From contig JAQJVL010002143.1 in NCBI GenBank assembly GCA_035578905.1, positions 1 to 64,000 on the forward strand: a stretch of 64,000 bases of DNA. The letters are read 5' to 3'. This DNA is from Stictocephala bisonia. Its lineage: Eukaryota > Arthropoda > Insecta > Hemiptera > Membracidae. Below, in pieces: positions 44,216 to 55,142 of the stretch (position 1 is its first letter; every line of letters starts with the position of its first letter). The position numbers and the translations under genes were made by a program. The notes below the pieces were generated by a model, which was given only the letters and a program-made list of their open reading frames with translations, was not told the DNA's origin and searched no databases.

Positions 44216-45430
44216 TGTAACAGGTCCACCAAATTGATAGGCAAATTAATTACGTTAAATAAATAATAAATTATTATATAGAAGGAAAGGAATATATTTA
44301 ATTAAAATAGAGGGAGAAGTTTCAAATCATATTAGAGAATTGTAGTGTGGAAAATAACCGTGGGACAGACGAGGCTCCAGCAATAAATCACAGTAAACAA
44401 ACCCTTTGTTCGAAACAGGATGGGTGGACCGAATTCCAAGAATTATCAAAACATATGGGAATATCTGAGACTAAACAATCAGCAAGTTGTGACGTAGGAG
44501 CGTGAGACAAGCAGCGACAGGCCGGTGGGTTATTTTCCATTGTACCCCACCATGTCACAAGTGTGATGCGCAACTCAGAGGACGAATTTTGACAAGAACC
44601 AATCAGAACGGGACATGTATTTCCAAATTTGCCCGTAGGCCGCAGCAGCTGTCAGAGCAGCTACATTGTAATATAACCAGAAGGGTCATAGTCGCGTACC
44701 CAAAGGAAGAAAGGCGGGAATCTGATGTCAACGGTTGAGAGGAATTCCTCAGCCCATTTTGCAAATACTCCGAGATCGAGGAGGACCATCCTCCACTGAC
44801 ACCACCGGTCCCGGGCTACGTTTTCGGGAGAAAGTGTTTAAAATATGTGCGTTTTAATATATTAAACAACAGTCATTAGTAAAGAATTAATTATCAACTC
44901 AGTTTAAATTGCGTAGTTGTGAATAAACGATGGGATGTAAGAAGGACATGATATTCAGCCACGAACTCTGCCTCCTCAGATAAGCTATATAACAAGTAGT
45001 TTATAAGATCTAAATAATTTTTTTTATCAGTTTGATTAAAGTTAATATTTTACATTGAAGATCTTGTTTTGTAAAGCAAATTAAGACAGTTATAACACTT
45101 CATGTTATAATCAAATAATAATTTTATTCTTTGTGGAAAATATGTAATTAAAATAATTTTGTAAAGTAACTTTTGTTTCAATGTACTACTTAGTTCCACC
45201 GATTTACCTATAAACGACCCTGAGATACCATAAGAGAACTCACAAAATCATTCAATTTGAATAAATTTAAATAAATTAACAATTCATTTAAATCAAAGTA
45301 ACTTATAAATAAAGACGAGTTCAAAAGAGCTGGCTCGACAACCTGAAGCTTTGTTGTTGCATATTTAATTATTATTATTATTTGTTGCAAATCTATTTAA
45401 AAATACCACAAAGGAAAAGTGAGTTCTACA
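44216..45430 (+). repeat. 3' LTR, 1215 bp
   Basis: Identical by eye to 33246-34460. It is followed by the target duplication atca (45431-45434). Confidence 0.95.
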
Positions 45431-45693
45431 ATCATCGAAGCAAGGAAGTAAGTCTCCATTAATTATAGCTGTCTTTTTTTCCAAGTAAAAAGAAACAATT
45501 CTTTTGATGTGCAACTAATACAGAAAATTAAGATGCTACCATATCAAACGACAATAACTTTTAGTGTTGTTATTCCTAGGATCTTAAACAAGAAATAAAA
45601 CTAACTTAACTAACATGTTTTTTAAAAAAAAAGACCATATCTTGTGTATTAGTCTGTCAGTTTTAAACAAGAAATAAAATGCAACTGTCACAC

Positions 45694-45790
45694 TGAAAAA
45701 TAACTAAAATATCAAGCAAATAATATAAAAAATAACTAAAATATCAAGTAAATAATATAAAAAGTAACTAAAATAACAAGCAAATAATAT
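45694..45790. repeat. 32-bp tandem repeat, three copies
   Basis: Unit aaaaataactaaaatatcaa followed by gcaaataatat, repeated three times with few changes. The rest of 45435-46500 is AT-rich intron with nothing recognised. Confidence 0.7.
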
Positions 45791-46504
45791 CAATGATGTA
45801 CAGATATTCTAGGAGGTATACAGATTAAACGTTTATCAGCATAATAGTGTATGATGAAAGAGATGACAAGCCTAGTATCGAAGGATGTTAGCCTTTGGAT
45901 GGCTTTTGCCATTGTGGCTAAATAACTATCTCTGCCATCCTCACAGTGACACATTCTCTACTACATTAGATGACAATCGGTTATGGATATTGGTAACTGT
46001 GCTCTCTTCTGTTGTTTTGTAGCCATGGACGAATTTAACAATTGGCTGTATTTATAGAACAGTTTATTTATAGATTCGTAAGAATAGAAAATTAAAATGG
46101 AATGTCAGGGTTCACCTGTTTATTAAAGTTTCGTAAAAGACACATTCTATAACGTATTTTAAAAGTCAGTTGCAGGAAAACAGTTTTTTTTAGTATAGGT
46201 AAGGTACATTTATTCCGTAAACTGTTAATTAGATTTTCCTATACCGTTGGGTAATTTTTCACACATTTGCAGACAATTTTTTAAAAAACAAAAAATTTTA
46301 AAATTGTATAAAATTACTGGTATTTGGTATCATTGTACTCTTAATGAACCAGATTGTCTAATAATAATAAAATATACATTTAGAGAAAGAAAATTGTTAT
46401 ATGACTCATGATATCTTGGACAGTGATTAAAAAAGGAGGGAACCTTTAAAACAATGTAATATAGCTAAATTAGCCAAAATATTCCAAATTTTATCTAGTT
46501 TCAT

Positions 46505-46830
46505 AAAATATTCATTCATTCATTATTAAGACGCCGATCATCAAGATATGGGTGAATATGAGGGGCGATTGAGTGTGATGAGTGTAGATTAACGAGTGCA
46601 TCATTGTTACTAACTAGTAACCAAGGTCGACTGTTCCTCAGAAAGAGATTTTTATTAATAGCCGAATGGCTAGGGCAACTAAGGAACCTACAGCTTTACG
46701 TGGAATATGAACCATGTAGTGTTGATTTTCAGCTAACTGACTAACCTGACACTCAGTTGTCTTCCCTACACAACATCCGAACCTTGACCACCATCCAACA
46801 TGAACACCACAGACTTGTCTAGTAGTGTCC
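46505..46830 (-). mobile_element. SINE, reverse orientation
   Basis: The - strand carries the body ctctttctgaggaacagtcg, then ctacactcatcacactcaat and tatcttgatgatcggcgtct, ending before cattattaatga-like A/T-rich repeats. It is the same tail as at 53312-53605. The head differs, so it belongs to another subfamily or is rearranged. Confidence 0.6.
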
Positions 46831-47006
46831 ACGTTGATGGTAACCATTGAGCGGATGCTGTGTCGGTATTAAGAGGACCGAGCATAGAATCTATCGCTTA
46901 CAATCTCCTCAACACTTTGTCCCCAAGTAGCTGGGTTACAGCACTGTGCCACCAGTGCCGTCTGTATATGTTACTTGGATCAAGAAAATAATTATACCTA
47001 TTTAAC

Positions 47007-50000
47007 ACGCGAGCACACGCACCCGTTAGCAAATTGCCGCACCAATAGAAATGCGGGCAGATCTTTGGGGCTACTGAGCGAGTTGGGGTATGCGGCCAGC
47101 TCATCCCTCCTTGCCCCTCCCTCGACACGCCCTTGACGTTCGCCAGTTGGTCACGGACCATTGGAGTGAGTAATTCAAAGTGTTTGTGTGTCGTGCAGTG
47201 AATCGTGAGCAATTTGCCAATGCACGTGCTTTCACGTTCTAATGATATTGTGAGCTGTTTGCTAACACGCGTGCCCTCCCTGTATGTTATAAAGTGTATT
47301 TATTTAAAGATGGAATCTTACGAAGAACGGCAATGAAGAATAAATGAATTGTTGGAATCCATACCAGAACCTAATACAAGTGAACTGGATGATGATGATA
47401 TATCTGATAATAGCGATGCAGATGAAGCAGAATTAATGAGGAACGTTGAGAACGCAAGTTATTCAGAGGAGAGTCTAGGAGAGCTTCCTGAAGGTTACCA
47501 ACAGGATCCGAGTGTTTTAAATATTGATTATCAGTTTGTTGATCCGAGTTTTGGTACTTTAGGCTATTCCGACGTGTCGGTAGCCAGTCCAGGAGTTTCA
47601 AGATCCAATCAACGTACAGCCTCACCAGGTAACGAAAGGTTATTTTCAGATATTGTTACTAACCCTACTTACTTTGGTAAGGTAACTAGAAATAAACCTA
47701 TCCCAATGGCTTGGTCTAACAGGCCTCAACAAACGTCAAATCGGACAAGAAGTCATAACATTGTAACACAGCTCCCAGGGCCCGTTCGGGAGGCTAGAAA
47801 TGCAAAACGCGAGCAAGAATGCTGGATGCTCTTTTTCCCAGACTCAGTAATTGATAAGCTGGTGCTGTACACAAATAAGAAAATTAACAAAATTAAGGCA
47901 AACTACACTCGTGCAAGAGATGCAAAGGAAACTGATCGCATAGAAATGAAAGCACTAGTAGGGCTTCTTTATTTGTCTGGTGTTTGTAATTCTGGCAATC
48001 AAAACACATTAGATCTATGGAGGAATGATGGGGTTGGTGTTGAAATTTTTAGAGTATCAATGGGCGTTAATCGTTTTAAATTTCTTCTCCAGAACCTGAG
48101 ATTTGATGACATTGAAAGTGATGATAGGCCACTAAGAAAAAGCCAAGATAGGGTGTATTGCTTCAGAGAACTGTTTGAAGAGTTCATTCAAAGATGTAAG
48201 CAGCATTACAGCGATGGTGCCTTTGTAACACTAGACGAGATGCTTCCAAATTTTCGTGGAAAGTGTTCATTTCGTGTATACATGCCAAAAAAGCCAGGCA
48301 AATTTGGTATAAAGGTTTGGGCACTAACCGATGCCAAGATATTTTACACATCTAATTTAGAGGTCTCAATTGGAAATCAGCACAGAGGACCCTTTTACGT
48401 GAGCAACGCAACTCGAGCAGTAGTGAACATACTTGTTTCTAATATTGAGTACACAGGAAGAAATGTCACCTGTGACAACTTCTTTACTTCAATCCCAGTT
48501 GCACGTGATCTTCTACAGAAGAAGCTAACACTAGTTGGCATAATTAGAAAGAATAAGACGGAAATCCCTGCAGTACTATCGACGGAATATCCAAATAATG
48601 AGAGGCCCTTGAAAAGTTCAATGTTTTCTTTCACGAAAACTGAAACTCTTGTTTCTTACAAACCTAAAGAGAAAACGATTGTTCTTGCACTTTCTACATT
48701 ACATTCCAATGATGACATCGACGAAGAGACTGGTGATGAATGTAAACCGGCTATTATCACGTTTTATAACAAAACAAAATGTGGCGTTGATGTTAGTGAT
48801 GCAATGCAAAAACAGTATTCTGTAGCAAGAATTTCAAACAGGTAGCCACTCACACTGTTTTATTTTCTTCTGAATGTTGGTGGAGTAAATAGCTATGTAA
48901 TATTCAAGATTAACGATCCAGAGACTTTAAATAATAAACCTCTTCCAAGAAGGAAATTTTTAATGAACCTAGGACGCCAACTGCTCTTGGAAAATGCCAA
49001 ACAAAGAGTAGCTGAAAATCTTTCTCTGCCCCGCCCGATGAGAGACAGACTGATTGAAATTTTCAAACTTGATCGGACTCAATGACCTGTAGCTGCTGAA
49101 CATGTTCAACGTGCAGGCTATGCAATCTGTGCTGTTTGTCCAAGAAGAAAGAACAGGAAAACAACAGTTTTTTGCAACAACTGTCAGGCTCCAATCTGCA
49201 AAGAGCACACAGTTGCAACATGTGCAAGATGTTCAAATCCTGATATGGATGTCGATATGCAGTAAGGAATTGCAGGCCTGACCATAATATAGTTACATTC
49301 TTTTTGCCCAACGAAGAGGAACACAATTGAAACAAAAACTGTTCAAAATAATACACTCAGTTTTTAAATGTATGTTAGTGCTTTTTTCATCAGTTATTTG
49401 TTAAGACTATTTCAAGGTCAACTACGTACTTTAAGCCACACTATATGTGCATATGTTTTTTAATAATATAGTTTTTATATAAGATTTATTTAATTTAGGC
49501 TCGGATTCCTTCCACAAATATTTTACTAACAAATTGTTCATCACTTTTGTATTTTATTCTCGTAAAACTATACAACACAAATGTTCTGTAACTGTATAAT
49601 GTCGAATCACTTTTAAAATTTTTTTTTTTTTTGCTTTTTTACTACAGTTATTTTTTATGACTATCTCAAGGTCAACTATTTACTTTAAGTTCAAACCACA
49701 TTATTTGTGTATATTATGTTCAATTTGATTTTTGATAAGATTTTAATTCGATTTAGCTAATGATTCCTTCATAAACATATTAATAAACATTTCGTATTAC
49801 TTTTGTACTTATGTAAAATAAATGTTTTTTACTTGTGAAATATTGAATTATAGTTTTTTTTACTCGCAAACCTTTTCCCAATAAAAGCGGCAGTTTGCTA
49901 ACTGATACCGCGTTATGTTTGAGATTTTTCAAAGTACGGCAGTTTGCTAACGGTGCGTGTCCTCATGATGGTATTGAGTTATGCCATTTGCAAACGATTT

Positions 50001-50204
50001 GAATTCAATTTTTCTTTCAACTAATATCATAGATATATATGAAAGCTACACCTTAAGAAACTCAAAAGGAACCAAATATTTTTCAAAAAACTTGTCACAA
50101 AAATAAATATGTAAACCAAGGCATTAGGGTAACCTAAATGCTGTGTGAGCAATTTGCCGTTGCGCGTGCTGAGACGTCACAAAAGGGGCGCGTGTGCTTG
50201 CGTG
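47007..50204 (+). mobile_element. piggyBac-like transposon, near full length (PBL-2), 3.2 kb
   Basis: TTAA duplications lie at 47003-47006 and 50205-50208. The 17-bp ends are cacgcgagcacacgcac (left) and cacgcaagcacacgcgc (right, other strand), differing at two positions. Subterminal boxes gcaaattgccg / gcaatttgcc and gtttgctaac recur several times at both ends, resembling the internal repeats that the transposase binds. It holds one transposase gene (47310-49265) with three point nonsense changes and no frameshift. Confidence 0.92.
47310..49265 (+). pseudogene. piggyBac-like transposase with three nonsense mutations
   Basis: The probable start is ATG at 47310 (MESYEERQ). The frame runs to TAA at 49263-49265, about 651 codons, a normal length. 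Stops interrupt it at 47334-47336 (TGA), 48843-48845 (TAG, where Trp is expected before PLTLFYFLL) and 49083-49085 (TGA). There are no frameshifts. The long open part (47349-48845) shows an acidic N-terminus, then the RNase H-like core: FVTLDEMLPNF, VWALTDAKIFY, NVTCDNFFTS and KCGVDVSDAM, which hold the piggyBac Asp residues. The tail after the second stop is a Cys-rich domain (CAVCPRRKNRK, FCNNCQAPICKEHTVATC, ARC). All three changes can be single transitions. It is related to but distinct from PBL-1 and PBL-3. Confidence 0.9.
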
Positions 50205-50208
50205 TTAA

Positions 50209-50676
50209 TCGTATGTAGTACAATTATTAAATATGCTAAAATATGTTACCGGTACCATGGTAACATTATTTCTACAATTTACTAAACATTTACTGAAATA
50301 AAAAGAATATATTTATAAAATAACTATAGTTTTTGTGAAATGTTTATATTGGTTTCCATTCGCTGTCAGCCAACAGGTCTGTAGGTGATGGATGAACTTT
50401 TACTGGCATTCACATAAATTTTGTATTCTTCATGTTCATATTTTTTTTTATTTTATGAAGAGGGTTCAATATAATTTTTATGGGTTGTATATCCATACCA
50501 GAAGTAATGCAGAAGTTTAGGGCAATTTGGATGATAAATGGCAAAGAAACAATTTTGAAATATTTTTTACATAGCTGATAAATTTTGTAAAACTGCTTAA
50601 TATATATATACTAACATTTAGGTACAGTAATAATAAAATTATCATAGTTATACATTTATACAAACAAGCATTATTT
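50209..50676. other. BTB intron 1, nothing recognised
   Basis: AT-rich sequence between PBL-2 and the candidate coding segment on the - strand. Confidence 0.35.
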
Positions 50677-51003
50677 ATTAAAAGCACAAGGAGATCAAGC
50701 TTCATTCAGTTGAATTTTGCAAACTGAAATGGTAGCAGCCATATCTCCCAGAGGATCCTGAGGATCAATAGTTGTTGCTCTACCTTGTAGGTTATTAATA
50801 ATGTTTCGTTTTGGAGGTCTTCTGCCTTTTCCTTAAAACCCTTTGTGGAAAGTTCGGCGTGCGGCCTCACCGAGGCACTCTGCCACAGTCCTGTTTGTGG
50901 ATCTCGGCATGTCGCTTCTTGAGGAAGATGGGTCTACAGACAGTATTCTTTAAGGATGACCATGAATTTTGGTTTTTGGGGCAGTGGAGCTCATAAACAT
51001 TGT
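50677..51003 (-). pseudogene. candidate degenerate host exon or retrocopy, function unknown
   Basis: On the - strand one frame reads YELHCPKNQNSWSSL and VCRPIFLKKRHAEIHKQDCG, with a Cys/His pattern, then meets a TGA. After a frame change it continues GKGRRPPKRNIINNLQGRAT and DPQDPLGDMAATISVCKIQL to a TGA at 50698-50700. An AATAAA signal follows within about 30 bases. The composition is richer in GC than the flanks. This may be a terminal exon or a processed pseudogene; the - strand choice rests on the well-formed end and the polyadenylation signal. The family is not recognised. Confidence 0.3.
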
Positions 51004-51124
51004 CTAGCTTGGGTGTGTTAGTTTAACAGTACCCAATTTTGGGTTTTGTAGCATATTTTTTATTTGGGAGAGGGGCAGTAGTCTCTTCCAAAATGTAGTG
51101 GTATAATGTCATTGAGGAGGTACA

Positions 51125-51361
51125 GTGGTATCAATACCACTGTACGTGTATGGGTGGGCAGGTGGGTCAATACCACTGTACGTGTATGGGTGGGTGGGTG
51201 GGTCAATACCAGTGTATGTGTATGGGTAGGTTAGTGGATCAATACCACTGTACGTGTATGGGCGGGTGAGTGGGTCAATACCACTGTATGTGTATGGACG
51301 GGTGGGTGGGTCAACACCACTGTACGCCTATGGGCAGGTTGGTGGGTCAATACCACCCTAC
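51125..51361. repeat. 36-bp minisatellite, about 6.3 copies
   Basis: Unit gtcaataccactgtacgtgt followed by atgggtgggtgggtgg. The copies differ by a few bases each. Strand composition is skewed (G-rich on +), with potential for G-rich secondary structure. Confidence 0.9.
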
Positions 51362-53311
51362 ATTACATTTTTTGAACCTATATTTTGAACCCCACTTTGT
51401 GCTAGAAGTTGATAATGGTTCCATATTGGTTTTTCTGATATAAGTCTATAACATGTGGGTCGTTAGTTCGGCAAACGACACTGATTTTATAAGGGTTAAC
51501 CGTTTTTAATTTTGCATATTCTACAAAATGCAAAATAAATAACATTATACTGCTAAGTAACTAATAACAACACACATGAAAATTTCGGTACGTAGAAAAA
51601 AACACGGTAGTTATCACACGCATCTCCCATGACGTCACATGTGCTAAATGGCAAAAATGAACACAAAAATACTGCTCTAATTCCTGTAATTACAATTCCA
51701 GCTGATGAGTGATAAATAACTTGCTTACTATTTAGCTGAATGCTTCTATGCAATTGTTTGATTTAGTTACCGGTATTTAATAGAATAAACAAATCAGCTG
51801 ATTTCGCCTATGTGATATAAAGGAAGTATAGGAGCCTCTGGGGCAGAAATCAGAATTTTCCCAGTGTTGAGACCAGTACTAATCATTTTCTCTTGGTCGA
51901 AAACCCCACTATAAAATTTAAAAATTAAAAATCATTGGGGCCTAAAAATGTTTGTCCGGACATGGCTTGTTTTAGATAATATTTTAGATAATAGATAATA
52001 AGATAGAGAAAACTTGGAAATAAAAGCAATACAGTATGATTATGTTCAGTATTAAAGTTTATGTACAATCTTACTTTTTACTTTTTCATATTCAGTTCCT
52101 CAAGGTGTATTTCAGTTAAAGATGTCTTATGTCTATTAAAGTGTAAATTTCATATTTTTTTTAAATATCCATTTTTCTCAGCACTGCAAATGTGGAAAGA
52201 AATCTCCAAATTCTTTTCTTCTCCCATTAATTTTATGTACCCAAAGATGCTAATTTTTCCTTCTAATTTCGAGGCATTTAGAAAGCCATAAAACTAGAAT
52301 GTATTGTCTATTCATAGGACACTAATTATTAAACTAAACTTTAAAAAAGAAATTCAAATCCCTGAAGAAAGTTTGTATATGATACTGCCTGACTACCAAC
52401 TTTCTCGGATTGCCACTAAACTAGCTGTAGGTCCATAAGTCATACTGCCAGTGGTGGCAGTTTTGCCGCACTGTGTGTAAGGAACAGGAGTTTTTTGAGC
52501 AGCAGCAGCAAATTTATCGTGACGGCGAAAACCAGCCTGTGTGTGACTGTCCTTTGATACACTGGCTGCTGACTGATGACGACGGCAGGCAGTCTGCAAG
52601 TATCCACTTTTAGTTTTTTGTCATGTTGACTGCAGTTTAGACATTCTCTATAAAGATTTTGATTGCTGTTTATTTAATAGTTGATATTACAAATACTTAA
52701 ATATTATACCATATAATATGTTAATGTACAAGGGTTGACAGTTGGAATTTATGTTATACATCTTATTGTGTGCTTTTTATTAACTTGTTTAGGTTTGACG
52801 ATTGTTTTTTCAACTAGCCTTTTTCAACGGCTGTTGAAATTTATAAGAGTGCACAAGTTATGGTGTACGAGAGGTCAGATTTTCTTGTAAAAAAAAAAAA
52901 AATTCCGCAACATTCACAAAAATTAAGCAATCCCTCGGCCTTTAGCAATCCTCAACTGCCCTGCCCCCCCCACACCCTCTTCAGATGATGCCAATTATTA
53001 ACTGTGTAATCCTTGTAAATAGTTCAATAAGCACCTGTTTTGAGTGTGCTCGATAACTCTTAATTTATTTTGGTTGTGTGAATAAAAAAAAAGAAAAAAG
53101 TATCCTTGAAGGCAAAGGTATGATTTATACGAGAGTACTGCAGAGGAATTTAATCTTACTATATGACTGCACTATACATTTTTGGCAATGTGTGATGTTA
53201 CCAGTACTTTATTGCTCAGCTACCTGTCGTACTTTAATACTTCCTAAGGATCAGTCTATCTTAACTCGTTCACAATCTATATTCCTTTGTGAATCTGACG
53301 GTTGGCATGTT
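51362..53311. other. BTB intron 1, no gene supported
   Basis: AT-rich sequence with a somewhat GC-richer patch at 52390-52620. There a 68-codon - strand frame (MQTACRRHQSAASVSKDSHT) lies open without a recognised motif. An A-run lies at 52890-52902. Nothing else is supported. Confidence 0.35.
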
Positions 53312-53605
53312 AATTGGTCGGTAGTGTAGTTGGTTCAATCCCAGCTTCATGTGCTAAAGGTTCTCAGTTCGATCCCAATCAGAGTCAATACATTTTGAGA
53401 AGGATCAGCTGATAATCACCGGCTGTTCATTTGTTATTGGGCTATTAATTAATGACACTTTCTAAGGAATAGTCGGCCTTAGTTTGTAACAATGACTACA
53501 TTCTCTCATCTACACTCATCACACTCATTCGAAATCCATATTCGCCCATATCTTGATGATCGGCGTCTTATGAATAAATAAATTAATTAATAAGTTTACA
53601 ATAAT
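53312..53605 (+). mobile_element. tRNA-derived SINE
   Basis: The head contains an A-box-like ggtagtgtagttggttcaat and a B-box-like agttcgatccc about 45 bases apart, as in a Pol III promoter taken from a tRNA. The body is shared with pieces at 19041, 32945 and 46505 (gacactttctaaggaatagt, cggccttagtttgtaacaa, tatcttgatgatcggcgtct). The copy ends in an A/T-rich repeat (aataaataaattaattaat). It shows the best head of the four copies. No target duplication was determined. Confidence 0.7.
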
Positions 53606-54312
53606 ACTCAAGTGGGCTGTAACAGCAACATCGATACTTATTTAGGTTATGTGACCTCAATCACATACGCCTATTTAAAAAAAATTTTTTTCTTGGCAAT
53701 GCGCCCTCTGGGAGCTTGCGTCCATAGGCCCGGGCCTACCGGGAAATCCGGCTCTGCAGATATATAACATCACAACAAAAAGTTTTTAAAAGTGAAAATG
53801 TTGTAATTTTATCTTGAGTTCCTATAAAAATTGATAGCTTAAAAATAATATATCTTTAAAATATTTGTTATAAGTCCCATTTTATTATATTTGCAAAGAC
53901 GTCAAAAAAGTATTTGTTAATGCATTTAAAAAAAGTAGCATAAAAATTATATTAATAGTAAGCATTCATATATTCTACAACTCACTCTTTATATTGGGTA
54001 AACAATGTGTAGTAGACGGCAAGTCAATAGGAGATTGACCTTGAGCATAGTGGAGGGAGGATGGGCTAGCTGGACAAGCCCGTCAATCCAAAAGTGACGT
54101 ATTTATGACAATTTGTGGCACGTCGTAAAATGTACGAATGCTTTCCATTCCAGGGTTAAGAGTATCAAAGACCTGTATGAGGTGGTAGAGGATATTTACT
54201 GGACATGCACAGAGATAAAAACTACTGATTTAAATTATATGTAAGTTAAACAAATTGGCATATGGAGAAATAAAAGCAGATTTAATTACCTCTGATAATT
54301 TCATTGTTCCAG
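53606..54312. other. BTB intron 1, 3' part
   Basis: AT-rich with a short GC-rich repeat-like piece at 53700-53755. It ends in the acceptor tctgataatttcattgttccag before the exon at 54313. Confidence 0.4.
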
Positions 54313-54452
54313 ACAAAAATTGGCGCAGTAAAATTAATGCTAGCCGCACATAGTGATGTCTTAAGATCTGAACTACTGGACAGTCCACTTGCAGAGAAAG
54401 GAAATATTTATTTGGAAGATATTTCACCAAGAACATTCAAAAATCTTCTCCG
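54313..54452 (+). CDS. BTB/POZ-domain protein, coding exon 2
   Basis: The acceptor ttccag ends at 54312. The exon encodes TKIGAVKLMLAAHSDVLRSE, then LLDSPLAEKGNIYLEDISPR and TFKNLL, and ends with two bases of an Arg codon (ctccg|gtaagt, phase 2). This is the heart of the BTB fold: the AAHSDVLRSELL helix and the IYLEDISPRTFKNLLRYVY strand-helix. It joins in phase 0 to exon 1 (31976) and in phase 2 to exon 3 (60754), restoring R-YVYGYN. Only 27 bp after its donor the Gypsy-type LTR element begins, so intron 2 has been filled by that insertion. The function of the protein is not known. Confidence 0.85.
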
Positions 54453-54479
54453 GTAAGTAGCTTTGGCCTAAATTAATGG

Positions 54480-55122
54480 AGTGGCGGACGCCACGCGCGG
54501 CGAAATAGTCAACTATCGCGTGCGCATGCGCTAGGGTCGGGGAGGGGAGTCGTACGCAGGCAGTCAGGGCAGTGAGTGACAGGCACCGCAGGAGGATGCC
54601 ACCCACGGCCGCTTGTCAGCTAAGTTGTCTTAGTTTAAGAATTAACTCTAAATTAATATATATTATATATATATCCATTATGTGTCGGTTAGGCTAAATT
54701 AACCGTTGGGGGGGGGGGGAGTAGCTCCTTTAGGTAGGAATTAGGCCACCGTCTAAAATGTAGAGTTTCGGTAATTTAGGGCACGAGGGGATCGCAGCCG
54801 ACCAGCTAATTTTAGTTATGTTTCGCCAGTTAATTATCTTACAACTATATTTACCCTTATGGTACATTAATTTAGTGCTGATCAAAGCTGGTTGTGATTT
54901 GTAGGGAACCGTCAACGAGCACTCACGCGGCCTATATCATCGGACAGCCCGCGCGTTTCTAACGCGGCGGAAACTGCGCAATTTAATCCAAAAGATTTTC
55001 CCTCACGGCCTCTGTCAGTTAGAACATTAATTTCCAACTTGAACCAACCTTTCTTAGTCAATCAGTAATTAGTCATTCCCGCCTTCTTGTTTAGTCTTAC
55101 CGCGCCCGCATTTTCCCCCGCA
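54480..55122 (+). repeat. 5' LTR of the Gypsy element
   Basis: 643 bp. The first base is A where the 3' LTR has T, so the TG start is damaged. It contains a G-run at about 54710-54719. Its short frames recur in the 3' LTR and are not genes. Confidence 0.88.
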
Positions 55123-55124
55123 AT

Positions 55125-55142
55125 TGGTAGCAGAGCGATCGG
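55125..55142 (+). promoter_or_regulatory. primer-binding site of the Gypsy element
   Basis: TGGTAGCAGAGCG begins two bases after the LTR end. It resembles the TGGTATCAGAGC site used by many Gypsy/Copia elements primed by initiator tRNA-Met. The tRNA identity is an inference. Confidence 0.6.

Larger units (their letters stand above)
33246..45430 (+). mobile_element. LTR retroelement with Gag, SGNH hydrolase and protease, no RT seen (12.2 kb)
   Basis: Two 1215-bp LTRs start TGTAACAG and end TTCTACA (TG...CA), with the 4-bp target duplication atca (33242-33245 and 45431-45434). The LTRs look identical by eye, so insertion is recent. Order: 5' LTR, leader (with a Tc1-like insertion), gag (36031), a second ORF (37772) with hydrolase, retropepsin and a Gag-like tail, 4.5 kb without long sense ORFs, a purine tract (44199-44215), 3' LTR. 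No RT, RNase H or integrase motif was found, so it is probably mobilised by a complete relative. A primer-binding site is not evident directly after the LTR. The nearest TGG is at 34479. The element lies in the sense direction in intron 1 of the BTB gene. Confidence 0.9.

Noticed and set aside
52393..52599. 68-codon - strand frame MQTACRRHQSAASVSKDSHT
   Set aside because: Open and somewhat GC-rich, but no motif, splice context or repeat partner to support it.
53330..53385. tRNA gene
   Set aside because: A- and B-box-like words are present, but no cloverleaf can be drawn with a proper acceptor stem, and the sequence continues into a SINE body.
54155..54238. Possible extra BTB exon between an acceptor-like ttccattccag and a donor-like gtaagt
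   Set aside because: Its only open phase ends in phase 2 and would put a stop in the exon at 54313, whereas exon 1 joins that exon directly in phase 0.
54424..54606. 60-codon - strand frame (MGGILLRCLSL), repeated at 59676-59870
   Set aside because: Shadow of the Gypsy LTR; the copies run into the poly(A) tract or exon 2 and have no motif.
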